The notes: generated by a model from the sequence alone, not told the origin. Positions 34,949 through 44,157 are shown, counted from the first letter of the stretch. The stretch is DNA of 64,000 nucleotides from Streptomyces sp. STR69 (GCF_024519455.1 NZ_JALJRY010000021.1:138078-202077), one strand, 5' to 3'. Made by a program: numbers and translations.

Positions 34949-35710
34949 GTGGGGACCACGCAGTTGGAATCGGTGCCGGAGCCGAAGTACTGGCATCTCA
35001 AGACAGTGCTGAGTGAGGCACTGGACTCCGAGTTCTCCGTGGGCGAGATCCTGCCCAACGAGCGAGACCTGGCCGCCCGCTTCGGCGTCGCCCGGGCCAC
35101 ACTCCGGCAGGCTCTGGAACAACTCGAACTGGAAGGGCGGCTTCAGCGCCGCAGGGGCGTCGGTACGACCGTCGCGCCGCCGCGCATGGGCGTCGCCGTC
35201 GGCACCGAACAGCACGCCTGGCCGGGCGCCGCGGAGGACGCCTGGCAGTCCGTCGACTGCGTGCTGGCGGCTCCGCCGACGGCCGTGGCCGACGTCCTGG
35301 AGACCGGTTCCGAGGAATTGGTGCACACCGTACGGCGCTCCCGGGTGAGCCACGGCCAGCCGGTCGCCGCCGAGCTGCTCTACATCCCGGAGACGTCGGT
35401 GCCCGACCTCTCCGCGATAGACGCTCCGTCCGCTGCGGCACGCGCGCGTGCGGTGCTGCGTGAGTTGCAGCGCCTCGAACTGGAGGGCCAGGACCGCGCT
35501 GTCGAGCTCGGCTCGGCCCGCGCGGACGACGCCAAGGAGCTGGACCGCCTTCCCGGGGCGCCGGTCCTCGTCGTCACGACCCGCTTCTTCGCCGAGGGCC
35601 GCACCGCCGCGGTCTCCGTCGCGACCTACCGCGCGGACACCTGCCGCCTGACCTTCGCCGACTCCGGCGGCGTAGAAATACACCACGGCCCGGAACGCCA
35701 GGCTTCCTGA
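34949..35710 (+). CDS. GntR family (HutC/UTRA) transcriptional regulator
   Basis: 253 residues. The GTG at 34949 is preceded by GGAGGA. The N-terminal winged HTH contains the GntR signature (GEILPNERDLAARFGVARAT, then RQALEQLELEGRL). The rest is a UTRA chorismate-lyase-like ligand domain (VRRSRVSHGQPVAAELLYIP). It resembles DasR-class regulators, which sense sugar phosphates; its true effector is unknown. Its promoter contains a matching operator, and a strong terminator follows. Confidence 0.9.
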   Translation: MGTTQLESVPEPKYWHLKTVLSEALDSEFSVGEILPNERDLAARFGVARATLRQALEQLELEGRLQRRRGVGTTVAPPRMGVAVGTEQHAWPGAAEDAWQSVDCVLAAPPTAVADVLETGSEELVHTVRRSRVSHGQPVAAELLYIPETSVPDLSAIDAPSAAARARAVLRELQRLELEGQDRAVELGSARADDAKELDRLPGAPVLVVTTRFFAEGRTAAVSVATYRADTCRLTFADSGGVEIHHGPERQAS

Positions 35711-35729
35711 CGGCAGTCACAGCTCACCC

Positions 35730-35760
35730 GTCGCGCCCCGGAACTCCACCGGGGCGCGAC
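35730..35760 (+). terminator. Strong terminator of the GntR gene
   Basis: Perfect 12-bp stem (35730-35741 with 35749-35760), 7-base loop, then GCGCTTTCTTC. Confidence 0.85.
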
Positions 35761-35842
35761 GCGCTTTCTTCTCAACGCCGGGGATGGCAGCGCCCCTTCA
35801 GGGGCGCGGGGCTGTGTCGATCAGCGGCTCCGCCGCGTGGGC

Positions 35843-35909
35843 GCGCCCAGCCACAACGGCGCCGCACCCAACAGACGACACCAGGGCGCCCAGCCACAAC
35901 GGCGCCGCA
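35843..35909. repeat. Duplicated intergenic element
   Basis: A 24-base unit starting GCGCCCAGCCACAACGGC occurs at 35843-35866 and again at 35886-35909, spaced 43 bases. A diverged relative follows the hairpin at 22161-22184. Such CCAGCCACAACGG-type elements are common between Streptomyces genes; function unknown. Confidence 0.7.
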
Positions 35910-35934
35910 GCCGACACACGACCCACCCGCCGAG

Positions 35935-37089
35935 CTAGCGCCGCGTCACCGTGCCCTCGACCGCGAACAGTTGCTCCTCGACATGGTCGAGAGCGAGCCG
36001 CAGCGCCCCCGTAGCCGCAGCCGCCTCGCCGAGCAATGACAGGGCCACCTTCGGCGGCCGGAGGCAATACCGCGCCAACTCCCGCCGCAGCGGCTCCAGT
36101 ACACCGTCCAGACCGGCCGCCCAGCCGCCCACGACGACCAGTTCCGGATCGAGGGCCAGGACCAGCGCCGCCACGTCGTGCACAAGGCGCTGTATGAAGC
36201 GGTCGACGGCCGCGCGGGCCCGCTGGTCGCCGTCGCGGGCCAGCGCGAAGACCTGGGCGACCGCCTGTTCGTCCAAGGGGTGCAGCGGTTCGTCCGTCGT
36301 GGACAGCAGCGTCTCCGGAGTCACGTCCCGGCCCAGCAGATGCAGCGCACCGATCTCACCGGCCGCCCCGCGATACCCCCGGTGCAGCCGCCCCCCGATC
36401 AGCGAACCGGCGCCCGGGCTCAGCCCCGCCAGCACCATCACCATGTCGTCGGACTCCGTCGCCGCGCCCTTCCAGTGCTCGGCGACCGCCGCCGCGTTCG
36501 CGTCGTTCTCGACCAGCACCGGGCACTTGAAGGAGCGGCTCAGCCGCTCGCCCAGGTGCAGTCCCGTCCACTCGGGCAGCGCCGTGCCCAGCCGTACCGT
36601 GCCGTCCGCCTCGACGATGCCCGGTGTGGCGACCCCGACCGCCCGCAGCGAGCCGCGTGCCACTCCGGCCCGGCGCAGCAGCTCGGCGACCGCCGTGCGC
36701 AGCCGCTCCAGGCGCTCGTCCGCCGACGCCGTCTCGTCGACGTCCTTGGCGATCGCGCCGAGCACCCGGCCGTCCAGATCGGCGAGGAGCACGGCGACGC
36801 GATGTGCGCCGATCTCCAGGCCCAGCAGATGCCCGGCCTCGGCCCGGAACCTGAACCGCCGCGCGGGCCGCCCCTGGCGCCGTACAACGCTCTCGTCGGC
36901 CGCCTTCTCGACGACGAGCCCGGCCTCGATCAGTCCCTCGACGACGCCCTCCACGGTCGGCCGGGACAGACCCGTCACCCGGGTGATCTCCGTCAGCGTG
37001 GCGCAGTCCGTGGCACGCAACGCGTGCAGCACCACCGCGGAGTTGATCCTCCGCAGCAGCGAGGGGTCGCCGCCGGTCAGCCCCGCCAA
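35935..37089 (-). CDS. ROK family transcriptional regulator
   Basis: 384 residues from a TTG at 37089, chosen because GGGAGGA lies 6 bases upstream and the product begins at the conserved LAGLTGGDPSLLRRINSAVV. An in-frame ATG at 37167 has no such support. It has an N-terminal MarR-like winged HTH (LTEITRVTGLSRPTVEGVV) and a C-terminal sugar-kinase-like ROK domain with VENDANAAAVAEHW and a GAAGEIGALHLLG segment. It probably represses sugar-use genes; none is adjacent. Confidence 0.9.
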   Translation of the reverse strand: MAGLTGGDPSLLRRINSAVVLHALRATDCATLTEITRVTGLSRPTVEGVVEGLIEAGLVVEKAADESVVRRQGRPARRFRFRAEAGHLLGLEIGAHRVAVLLADLDGRVLGAIAKDVDETASADERLERLRTAVAELLRRAGVARGSLRAVGVATPGIVEADGTVRLGTALPEWTGLHLGERLSRSFKCPVLVENDANAAAVAEHWKGAATESDDMVMVLAGLSPGAGSLIGGRLHRGYRGAAGEIGALHLLGRDVTPETLLSTTDEPLHPLDEQAVAQVFALARDGDQRARAAVDRFIQRLVHDVAALVLALDPELVVVGGWAAGLDGVLEPLRRELARYCLRPPKVALSLLGEAAAATGALRLALDHVEEQLFAVEGTVTRR

Positions 37090-37188
37090 GGTCTGTCCTC
37101 CCAGCTCGTGCGCGTGTTGGGCGGATCGTACTCGGCGCGGCGGACCCCGGCGAGTGCCAGGCGCCACGGACTCACGAGCCCCACCGGA

Positions 37189-37851
37189 TCACCCGGGCGC
37201 CACGAACCCCGACTCGTACGCCGCGATCACCGCCTGCGTACGGTCCCGCGCCCCCAACTTCGCCAAAACTGCGCTCACATGCGACTTCACGGTCTCGGTG
37301 CCGACGACCAGCCGGGCGGCGATCTCCGCGTTCGACAATCCCCTGGCCATCAGCCGCAGCACCTCGGCCTCACGCTCGGTCAACCGGGCCCGCTCCAGCG
37401 CCGCGCGCGCCGCCCGGTTCCCGCCGCCGTCGCCGTACTCCGCCGCCAACTGACGTACGGACGCCGGGAACAGCAGCGACTCGCCCTCGGCCACCAGCCG
37501 TACCGCGTGCACGATCTCGGCCGGCCGGGCCCGCTTCAGAAGGAAGCCGTCGGCACCGGCCCGCAGCGCCTCGTACACGTACTCGTCGTTCTCGAAGGTC
37601 GTGATGACCAGGATCTTCGGCGGGTCCTCGACCGTGCGCAGCACCGCGCGCGTGGCCTCGATACCGTCCAGGAGCGGCATCCGTACGTCCATGGCGACCA
37701 CGTCGGGCCGCAGCTGCCGCACCAGCGGGATCACCGCGGCCCCGTCGGCGGCCTCCCCGACCACCTCGATGTCCGGCTGCGCCTCCAGCACGGCCCGCAG
37801 ACCCGCGCGTACGAGGGGTTCGTCATCGACCAGGAGAACGGTGACCGGCAT
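37189..37851 (-). CDS. NarL/LuxR-family response regulator
   Basis: 220 residues. Receiver domain with acidic pair DD at 9-10, phospho-acceptor Asp55 (VVAMDVRMPLLDG) and Lys in LLKRARP. The C-terminal LuxR HTH starts at LTEREAEVLRLMARGLSN. It lies 14 bases downstream of the sensor kinase gene, forming a two-component operon. The divergent ABC transporter genes are the likely target. Confidence 0.95.
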   Translation of the reverse strand: MPVTVLLVDDEPLVRAGLRAVLEAQPDIEVVGEAADGAAVIPLVRQLRPDVVAMDVRMPLLDGIEATRAVLRTVEDPPKILVITTFENDEYVYEALRAGADGFLLKRARPAEIVHAVRLVAEGESLLFPASVRQLAAEYGDGGGNRAARAALERARLTEREAEVLRLMARGLSNAEIAARLVVGTETVKSHVSAVLAKLGARDRTQAVIAAYESGFVAPG

Positions 37852-37865
37852 CCGGCCACCCTAGA

Positions 37866-39020
37866 TCAGCCGAGTGGAAGCTCCGCATGCACCTGCCAGT
37901 CACCCGCGTCGGGCCCCGTGTGCGCCCGGCCTCCGAGCAGCGCGGCGCGCTCGCGTATGCCCCGCAGTCCGCTGCCCCGGCCCGGGCCCGGTATCGCCGC
38001 CGTCAGCGGATTGCGGACCTCCAGATCGAGCGTGCCGTCCGCGACCCGGATACGGACCCGGACGGGTACCGATCCCGCGTGCCGCAGCACATTGGTCAGC
38101 GCCTCCTGAAGAATCCGGTACCCCTCCCGGGACACCGGCCCCGGCACGGTCTCCACCGGCCCGGTCACCTCCGCGTCGACCTTCGCCCCCGAGGCCCGCG
38201 CGGACTCCCACAGCCGGTCGGCGTCCGTCAACGTCGGCCGGCTGCTCACCGGCCGCTCCGCCTCGCGCAGCACGCCCAACACGCGCTCCAGGTCCTCCAG
38301 CGCGGCCCGGCCGGTCTCCTCGATGGCACCCAGCGCGCGCTCGGTGAACTCCGGGTCGCCCGCCGCCCGAGCGGCACCCGCCTGCACCACCGCCACCGTC
38401 AGCGCGTGCCCGATGGAGTCGTGCAACTCCCGCGCGATGCGGTTGCGTTCCAACAACTGCTCGGTGCGCTCCTCCATAGCGGCGAGCCGCTCCGCGCGCG
38501 AGGGGCCGAGCAACGTGCGGGCCAGCGACGTGGCCACCTTGCCGAGGCCGACGACGATGGCGTACAAGGCGATCAGGGGGAGAGGCGCCAGAAAGGCGTA
38601 CCACCCGCTCGGTGACGCTTCCTTGAGCACCCATACGTCGTCGGGCACGCGCCCGCGTGCACTCTCGATCAGCTCGAAGGCGATGACCGGCAGCCAGACG
38701 CAGGCGAACGAGGTCACCCACCCCAGCGCCATCCGGGCCTCCAGCCACAGCACGGTCCGGCCCCGGTCCCGCCAGGTCGCCGACGGCGCCACGGAGATCC
38801 CCGAGTCCTGCTTCCCCGCCGTCAGCAGCAGCTGCGCCTGCACCCCCTCGCCGATCCGCACGGCCGGGATCAGACCGACCGGGATCAGCACGAGCGCGGG
38901 TGCGTACGGTGTCTCCGGGCTGACGAGAATCCACACGCTGGTGAGCAGCATCGGCACCCAGAGGTGCAGCAGACGTGTGTACGTCGTCCCCCGGAGCAGC
39001 GGGCGCAGGAAGCGGGCCAT
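37866..39020 (-). CDS. NarL-type sensor histidine kinase
   Basis: 384 residues from ATG 39020. About four to five membrane segments in residues 15-170 form a short sensor with no large outer domain, as in intramembrane-sensing kinases. The HisKA_3 box ERNRIARELHDSIGHAL has phospho-His200. The C-terminal HATPase_c ends with GRGSGLRGIRERAALLGG. Such kinases beside ABC exporters usually detect cell-envelope or drug stress. It is divergent from the ABC genes across 108 bases. Confidence 0.93.
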   Translation of the reverse strand: MARFLRPLLRGTTYTRLLHLWVPMLLTSVWILVSPETPYAPALVLIPVGLIPAVRIGEGVQAQLLLTAGKQDSGISVAPSATWRDRGRTVLWLEARMALGWVTSFACVWLPVIAFELIESARGRVPDDVWVLKEASPSGWYAFLAPLPLIALYAIVVGLGKVATSLARTLLGPSRAERLAAMEERTEQLLERNRIARELHDSIGHALTVAVVQAGAARAAGDPEFTERALGAIEETGRAALEDLERVLGVLREAERPVSSRPTLTDADRLWESARASGAKVDAEVTGPVETVPGPVSREGYRILQEALTNVLRHAGSVPVRVRIRVADGTLDLEVRNPLTAAIPGPGRGSGLRGIRERAALLGGRAHTGPDAGDWQVHAELPLG

Positions 39021-39128
39021 TCCGACATCGTGACAGCCGGCACCGACAATCGACCTCCCCCGGGCGGGGGAGACGATCACCACCGGTGGGGGAGGACTCA
39101 ACCCCCTTGAACGGCCAGGCTGTTGGTC

Positions 39129-40055
39129 ATGACCAGCATCGACGTACGAGACCTCACCAAGGAGTACGGCACCCGGCGGGCCGTCGACCATGTCACCTTC
39201 GGCGTCCGTCCCGGCAAGGTGACCGGCTTTCTCGGCCCGAACGGCGCCGGAAAGTCCACCACCATGCGTCTCGTTCTCGGCCTCGACCGGCCCACCTCCG
39301 GAACCGCCACCATCGGAGGCCGCCCCTACGCCGAGCTCACCGAGCCGCTCCGTCACGTGGGCGCCCTGCTCGACGCGCAGGCCGCGCACGGCTCCCGTAC
39401 CGCCCGCGATCATCTGCACGCCCTGGCGGCGAGCAATCGCATCCCGGTCGCCCGGGTCGACGCGGTACTGGAGGAGACGGGACTCGCGTCGGTGGCGCGG
39501 CGCCGGGTGAAGACGTACTCCCTGGGCATGCGGCAGCGGCTGGGCATCGCGGGTGCCCTCCTTGGCGACCCCGAAGTCATCCTGCTGGATGAGCCGTCGA
39601 ACGGTCTCGACCCCGAAGGCATCGTCTGGATCCGGGAGTTGCTGCGCCGGCTGGCCGCGGAGGGCCGCACGGTCCTGGTCTCCAGCCACCTGATGAACGA
39701 GACCGCCTCCTTCGCCGACCACCTCGTGGTCCTCGGACGCGGCCGACTCCTCGCGGACACCCCCATGCGGGACTTCATCGACGCGCGCGTGCAGCCCCAC
39801 ATACGCATCCGTACGACGGACGCCGGTGCCCTCAAGGCCGAGCTGGCCGGACACGGTCACGACGCCGTGGAACACGAGGACGGGCACTGGACCGTGACGC
39901 ACGCACGCGTGGACGAGATCGGCACCCTGTTGTCCGCAGCGGGCGTGCCGATCCTCGAACTGACCTCTGCGGAGGGCACGTTGGAGCAGGCCTACCTCGA
40001 TCTGACCGCCACCGAGACAGAGTTCACCGCGCAGTACCAGGAGGCCCGACCATGA
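39129..40055 (+). CDS. ABC transporter ATP-binding protein
   Basis: 308 residues from ATG 39129. Walker A is GPNGAGKST at 36-44, signature YSLGMRQRLGIAG, Walker B VILLDEPSNGLDPEG, and the switch His in VSSHLMNE. The C-terminal ~90 residues are the DUF4162-like tail of drug/antibiotic exporters. The gene overlaps the permease gene by ATGA. Export of an antimicrobial or lipid is likely, under control of the divergent two-component system. Confidence 0.93.
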   Translation: MTSIDVRDLTKEYGTRRAVDHVTFGVRPGKVTGFLGPNGAGKSTTMRLVLGLDRPTSGTATIGGRPYAELTEPLRHVGALLDAQAAHGSRTARDHLHALAASNRIPVARVDAVLEETGLASVARRRVKTYSLGMRQRLGIAGALLGDPEVILLDEPSNGLDPEGIVWIRELLRRLAAEGRTVLVSSHLMNETASFADHLVVLGRGRLLADTPMRDFIDARVQPHIRIRTTDAGALKAELAGHGHDAVEHEDGHWTVTHARVDEIGTLLSAAGVPILELTSAEGTLEQAYLDLTATETEFTAQYQEARP

Positions 40056-40774
40056 CATTCACGCCCGCGTTCCACGCCGAGTGGATCAAGATCCGTACCC
40101 TGCGCTCCCAGATCGCGTCCCTCGCCACGATCCTCGCGGTGACGGCACTCTTCTCCGCGCTCGCCTCGTCCGACACCGGCGGCGACGACTTCGACCCGCT
40201 CTTCTCGGTCTTCTTCGGCGTGAGCTTCGGCCAGATCGCGGCGATCGCCTTCGGTACGACCGCCGTGTCCGCCGAGTTCCAGGGCGGAGCGCTACGGCTG
40301 TCGCTGGCCGCGGTGCCGCACCGGGGGCGCTGGTTCGCGGCCAAGGCGACGGCGATCGCCGTACCCGTGCTGGCCGTCGGCCTGGTCACCGGTGCCGTGA
40401 CGCTGGCGGTGGGCAAGTCGGTCCTCGGCGCGAAGGCCGACGGGCTCGGCTGGGCGGAGCAGGTGCGCGGTGTCGTCGGCTGCGCCGTCTATCTCACGCT
40501 GATGGCACTGTTCGCCGCCGGGCTCACGGCACTGCTGCGCAGCGGTGCGGCGACACTGGGCATTCTCATCCCGTTCCTGCTGATCGTGTCCTTCGTGGTC
40601 GGAGACATGTCGAACAACATCGCGGACCTGCTGCCCGACCGGGCCGGTCAGGTGGCGCTCCACGAGACCTGGGACGGAGCGATGGGACCGTGGACCGGCC
40701 TCGCGGTAACAGCACTGTGGACGGCGGCGGCGCTGGCGGCCGGCGCGTGGAGTGTGCGGCGCCGGGACGCCTGA
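40052..40774 (+). CDS. ABC-2 type transporter permease
   Basis: 240 residues with about six hydrophobic segments; MTFTPAFHAEWIKIRTLRSQ is the typical N-terminus of ABC-2 permeases that pair with this ATPase class. Translationally coupled to the ATPase gene. No ATP site of its own. Confidence 0.9.
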   Translation: MTFTPAFHAEWIKIRTLRSQIASLATILAVTALFSALASSDTGGDDFDPLFSVFFGVSFGQIAAIAFGTTAVSAEFQGGALRLSLAAVPHRGRWFAAKATAIAVPVLAVGLVTGAVTLAVGKSVLGAKADGLGWAEQVRGVVGCAVYLTLMALFAAGLTALLRSGAATLGILIPFLLIVSFVVGDMSNNIADLLPDRAGQVALHETWDGAMGPWTGLAVTALWTAAALAAGAWSVRRRDA

Positions 40775-40832
40775 TCCGGCTAAGTCACTGACGCCCCGCC
40801 AATTGTCAGTGGCAACCGCTTTACTGGATCAC

Positions 40833-41249
40833 GTGGACATCATCGCGAAGCACCTCGCCACCATCGACCGGCTCTGCGCCCAGGAGTTCCCTGCGGAGCC
40901 GAGCACCTCGGGTCGCTGCACGGCCGGGCCCGGTTACTTCACGGTGGAGTTAGAGACCGACCAGGAACTGACGGCGGACGACTTCGACGCCTTGCGCCAG
41001 GGCATCGCGGAACGGTTGAACGACCGCCTGGGCGAACAACTCCCGTGGGGCCAGCTCACGATGATGGTGCGCATGGAGCGGGGTGAGGAGATACCGGAGC
41101 CCTGGGCCCGGCTGGCCGTCCGCACCGACGCGCTGGACGTGTGGCAGACGCCGGACACCGGCCGTTGGATCGCCCTCGGCGTGGCCGACCGGGACGACCA
41201 GGACGAGATCCAACTCCTCGTCACGGTCACGGAAACAGACCCGCCGTGA
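40833..41249 (+). CDS. Hypothetical protein
   Basis: About 138 residues, acidic, with no membrane segment. Segments such as RCTAGPGYFTVELETDQELT and TPDTGRWIALGVADRDDQDE look conserved, but I do not recognise the family. The start is uncertain: GTG 40833 is chosen because the product begins VDIIAKHLATIDRLC; GTG 40809 is possible. The 3' end overlaps the convergent mug gene by 23 bases. Confidence 0.6.
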   Translation: MDIIAKHLATIDRLCAQEFPAEPSTSGRCTAGPGYFTVELETDQELTADDFDALRQGIAERLNDRLGEQLPWGQLTMMVRMERGEEIPEPWARLAVRTDALDVWQTPDTGRWIALGVADRDDQDEIQLLVTVTETDPP

Positions 41250-41799
41250 CCCACTGGCCCCGAGCAGCCTCCCGCAACCGCCCGAACTCCTCGGCCATCG
41301 TCGCCGCCGTCCAATGCGCGTTCAACCCGCTCGGATTGGGCAGCACCCACACCCGCGTGTCCCCGAACACCCGCTCCTGCGGCCCCACTTGGGCCTTCCG
41401 GTCGTCAAATGCCGCCCGGTACGCGGTGACCCCGAGCACGGCCAGCCACCGCGGCTGCCAGCCCGCCAGCTTCGACGCGAGCGACTGCCCGCCCTCCCGG
41501 TACTCCTCCGCGCTCAGCTCGTCGGCCCGCGCCGTCGCCCGCGCCACCACATTCGTGATGCCGAGCCCGAACGACAGCAACTCGCCCTGCTCCGAAGGCT
41601 TCATGAGCCTCGGTGTGAAGCCGGACAGATGCAGCACCGGCCAGAATCGGTTGCCGGGACGGGCGAAGTGATGGCCCGTGGCCGCGGTCATCAGACCGGG
41701 GTTGATACCGCAGAACAGGACACCGAGACCGTCCGCGACGACGTCCGGTACGAGACGGTCGCGGGCGGCCTCCAGCTCTGCCTGGGTGAAGCGGGTCAG
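41227..41799 (-). CDS. mug: G/U mismatch-specific DNA glycosylase, apparent CTG start
   Basis: 190 residues if translation begins at the CTG at 41799, which overlaps the purB stop (CTGA), with GGGGG 7 bases before it. The first ATG (41691) would remove the active-site motif GINPGL (residues 31-36), which homologues need, so the true start must be upstream. No ATG, GTG or TTG exists in that stretch. The second motif NPSGLNAHW is at 155-163. The enzyme removes uracil or thymine opposite G. It is coupled to purB. Confidence 0.85.
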   Translation of the reverse strand: MTRFTQAELEAARDRLVPDVVADGLGVLFCGINPGLMTAATGHHFARPGNRFWPVLHLSGFTPRLMKPSEQGELLSFGLGITNVVARATARADELSAEEYREGGQSLASKLAGWQPRWLAVLGVTAYRAAFDDRKAQVGPQERVFGDTRVWVLPNPSGLNAHWTAATMAEEFGRLREAARGQWVTAGLFP

Positions 41800-43238
41800 A
41801 GGATCGCCCCCGGGGTGTAGCCCGCGGCCTCCGGGTGCTGCTTCGCGATCTCCTCGACACGGGCGACCACGGCGGCGACCTGGTCGGCGGCAGCGCCCGT
41901 GAAGGACAGCTTGTCGGCCATCAGCGCGTCCAACTGGGCGCGGTCCAGCGGGATCCGCTCGTCGGCGGCGAGCTTGTCCAGCAACTCGTTGCGCTCGGCG
42001 CCCTGCTCACGCATCGCGAGCGCGGAGGCGACGGCGTTCTCCTTGATCGCCTCGTGCGCGACCTCACGGCCGACACCCGCGCGGACGGCGGCCATCAGCA
42101 CCTTGGTCGTCGCGAGGAACGGCAGATAGCGGTCCAGCTCACGCGCCACGACCGCCGGGAACGCGCCGAACTCGTCGAGCACGGTCAGGAACGTCTCCAG
42201 CAGCCCGTCGAGCGCGAAGAACGCGTCGGGGAGGGCCACCCGGCGCACCACCGAGCAGGAGACATCGCCCTCGTTCCACTGGTCGCCCGCCAGCTCGCCG
42301 GTCATCGACGCGTAGCCGCGCAGGATGACCATGAGGCCGTTGACGCGCTCGCAGGAACGGGTGTTCATCTTGTGCGGCATCGCCGAGGAACCGACCTGGC
42401 CCGGCTTGAAGCCCTCGGTGACCAGCTCGTGCCCGGCCATCAGCCGGATCGTCTTCGCGAGCGACGACGGCGCCGCCGCGACCTGCACCAGCGCGGTCAC
42501 GACCTCGTAGTCCAGCGAGCGCGGGTACACCTGGCCGACCGAGGTGAACGCCTGGGAGAAACCGAGGTGGGAGGCGATCCGCTGTTCCAGCTCCGCGAGC
42601 TTCGCCGCGTCGCCGCCGAGCAGGTCCAGCATGTCCTGTGCGGTGCCCACGGGGCCCTTGATGCCGCGCAGCGGGTAACGGCCGAGCAGTTCCTCGACCC
42701 GGCCGTACGCCACGAGCAGTTCGTCCGCGGCGGTCGCGAAACGCTTGCCGAGGGTGGTGGCCTGCGCGGCCACGTTGTGCGAGCGGCCGGCCATGACCAG
42801 CTCGCCGTACTCACCGGCCAGCTTGCCGAGGCGCGCCAGGACGGCCACCGTACGATCGCGCATCAGCTCCAGGGAGAGCCGGATCTGCAACTGCTCGACG
42901 TTCTCCGTCAGGTCCCGGGACGTCATGCCCTTGTGGACCTGCTCGTGCCCGGCGAGGTCGTTGAACTCCTCGATCCGCGCCTTCACGTCGTGCCGCGTGA
43001 CCTTCTCACGCTCGGCGATCGAGGCCAGGTCGACCTGGTCGAGCACGCGCTCGTAGTCCGCGATCGCCGCGTCCGGCACCTCGATCCCGAGGTCCTTCTG
43101 GGCCCGCAGCACAGCGAGCCAGAGCTGCCGCTCCAGCTTCACCTTCTGCTCGGGCGACCAGAGCGTGGCGAGCTCGGTGGAGGCGTAACGTCCGGCGAGG
43201 ACGTTCGGGATGCGGGGCTTGGCGGCAGCGGAAGTCAC
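41796..43238 (-). CDS. purB: Adenylosuccinate lyase
   Basis: 480 residues from a GTG at 43238. The fumarase/aspartase superfamily signature SSAMPHKMN is present, with GRSHNVAAQATTLGKR and TSRDLTENVEQLQ as further active-site regions. It catalyses two steps of purine synthesis: SAICAR to AICAR and adenylosuccinate to AMP. It is followed by mug with a 4-base overlap. The leader is very short (see promoter entry). It marks the core-genome edge of the accessory island to its right. Confidence 0.96.
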   Translation of the reverse strand: MTSAAAKPRIPNVLAGRYASTELATLWSPEQKVKLERQLWLAVLRAQKDLGIEVPDAAIADYERVLDQVDLASIAEREKVTRHDVKARIEEFNDLAGHEQVHKGMTSRDLTENVEQLQIRLSLELMRDRTVAVLARLGKLAGEYGELVMAGRSHNVAAQATTLGKRFATAADELLVAYGRVEELLGRYPLRGIKGPVGTAQDMLDLLGGDAAKLAELEQRIASHLGFSQAFTSVGQVYPRSLDYEVVTALVQVAAAPSSLAKTIRLMAGHELVTEGFKPGQVGSSAMPHKMNTRSCERVNGLMVILRGYASMTGELAGDQWNEGDVSCSVVRRVALPDAFFALDGLLETFLTVLDEFGAFPAVVARELDRYLPFLATTKVLMAAVRAGVGREVAHEAIKENAVASALAMREQGAERNELLDKLAADERIPLDRAQLDALMADKLSFTGAAADQVAAVVARVEEIAKQHPEAAGYTPGAIL

Positions 43239-43246
43239 GTGTACGG

Positions 43247-43252
43247 ATTCTA
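43247..43252 (-). promoter_or_regulatory. -10 element of a leaderless purB promoter
   Basis: On the minus strand TAGAAT ends 8 bases before the purB GTG and no ribosome-binding site is visible. No clear -35 was found. Confidence 0.4.
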
Positions 43253-43311
43253 CTGGCGATTAGTGCAGGCCAGCGCCACGGTCTCCTTCGTCGGAAGCTA
43301 CGAGACCTCCG

Positions 43312-43494
43312 TCACCGGCCCGAGTTCGCCGGCTCGGCCATCACCCCGGCATGACACAGCAGCGGCGCGCACCAGCATGCCAGCGTCCGTCCGCGCAGGT
43401 CCGGCACGAGGGGGGTCCTCGCTGTCGAGAGGGTGAGGACGCGTGCGTCTTCGTCGCGCGCAAGGAGTGCGAGCGGCGCCGTGCTTGTGGCCAT
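43312..43494 (-). pseudogene. DUF4326 gene fragment (C-terminal end)
   Basis: The minus-strand frame ends with DLRGRTLACWCAPLLCHAGVM, which is the Cys/His signature of DUF4326 proteins (GR-LACWC-x-CHADVL). Upstream residues do not look like the family, and the fragment is ~60 residues against the normal 100-130. A decayed 5'-truncated copy is likely. It lies just past purB at the start of the accessory island. Confidence 0.6.
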
Positions 43495-43529
43495 CGTCTG
43501 CCGCAGCGACGACCTGAGGCGCTGTAGGA

Positions 43530-43802
43530 GTGCCTCTGCTGGAGACGGCTCTGCGGCTGCCGGCCGCCTACATCGGCGCGAAGGGCTCCCGCCGCACCCA
43601 CCAGGACCGCGACCGCAGACTCCGCGAAGTCGGCCTCACCGAAGCCGAACTGACCCGCCTTCACTCACCCATCGGCCTCGATCTCGGCGCCCGCACACCC
43701 GAGGAGACCGCCCTGTCCATCGCCGCCGAGATCATCGCCATCCGCCACAGCGGAACAGGGCTGCCCCTGAGCGACTCACACACCGATCCACCACGCCACT
43801 GA
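43530..43802 (+). pseudogene. XdhC/CoxI family fragment (C-terminal Rossmann part)
   Basis: The frame reads PAAYIGAKGSRRTHQDR, then LHSPIGLDLGARTPEETALSI, the hallmark end of XdhC, which inserts the sulfurated molybdenum cofactor into xanthine dehydrogenase. Only about 90 of ~250-380 residues remain and no xanthine dehydrogenase genes are near, so it is a relic. The GTG at 43530 is probably fortuitous. Confidence 0.75.
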
Positions 43803-44157
43803 AGAGCGCCGGTCGGCGGTGATCGGCGCGGGTGGCCGCGTGACACGCCGCGAGCCGACGGTCAGGAGCACCAGAACACCCTGAGCCCGGTCCGGGCCGG
43901 CGTGGCCACCTCGATGCCGACAGCCCGTGCTCGGGACGGGGCCTTCCAGGAGACTGCGGAGGTCGATTTGAATAACGAAAGCGATCGGTTTACCACTAGT
44001 GGGAAATCGATCGGTTTCCCCGTGGGGGGCGGCCGAGACCGTGATCCACTGTTGCCTTCGTGTGCCGAAGGTTTTTGAGTCTGCAGGTTCCCGATCCGGC
44101 GCTGGTGCCGTCCGGTCTTCTCCCGATGTAGCTGTGTTGTCCAGGCCGGAGTAAGCC
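43803..44157. other. Gene-free stretch upstream of the YhgE remnant
   Basis: No supportable gene. It holds the tandem operator pair at 43975-44020 and about 140 bases of leader before the YhgE/Pip stub. Long minus-strand frames here have no recognisable protein character. Confidence 0.4.
43975..44020. promoter_or_regulatory. Tandem palindromic operators
   Basis: Two copies of a near-palindrome, ACGAAAGCGATCGGTTTACC (43975-43994) and GGGAAATCGATCGGTTTCCC (44001-44020), have centres 26 bases apart. The shared core is GAAAnCGATCGGTTT. Spacing near 2.5 helical turns and the symmetry suggest TetR-type dimers. They lie upstream of a YhgE/Pip exporter stub, a family often under TetR control, but no intact regulator gene is adjacent now. 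Confidence 0.65.
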
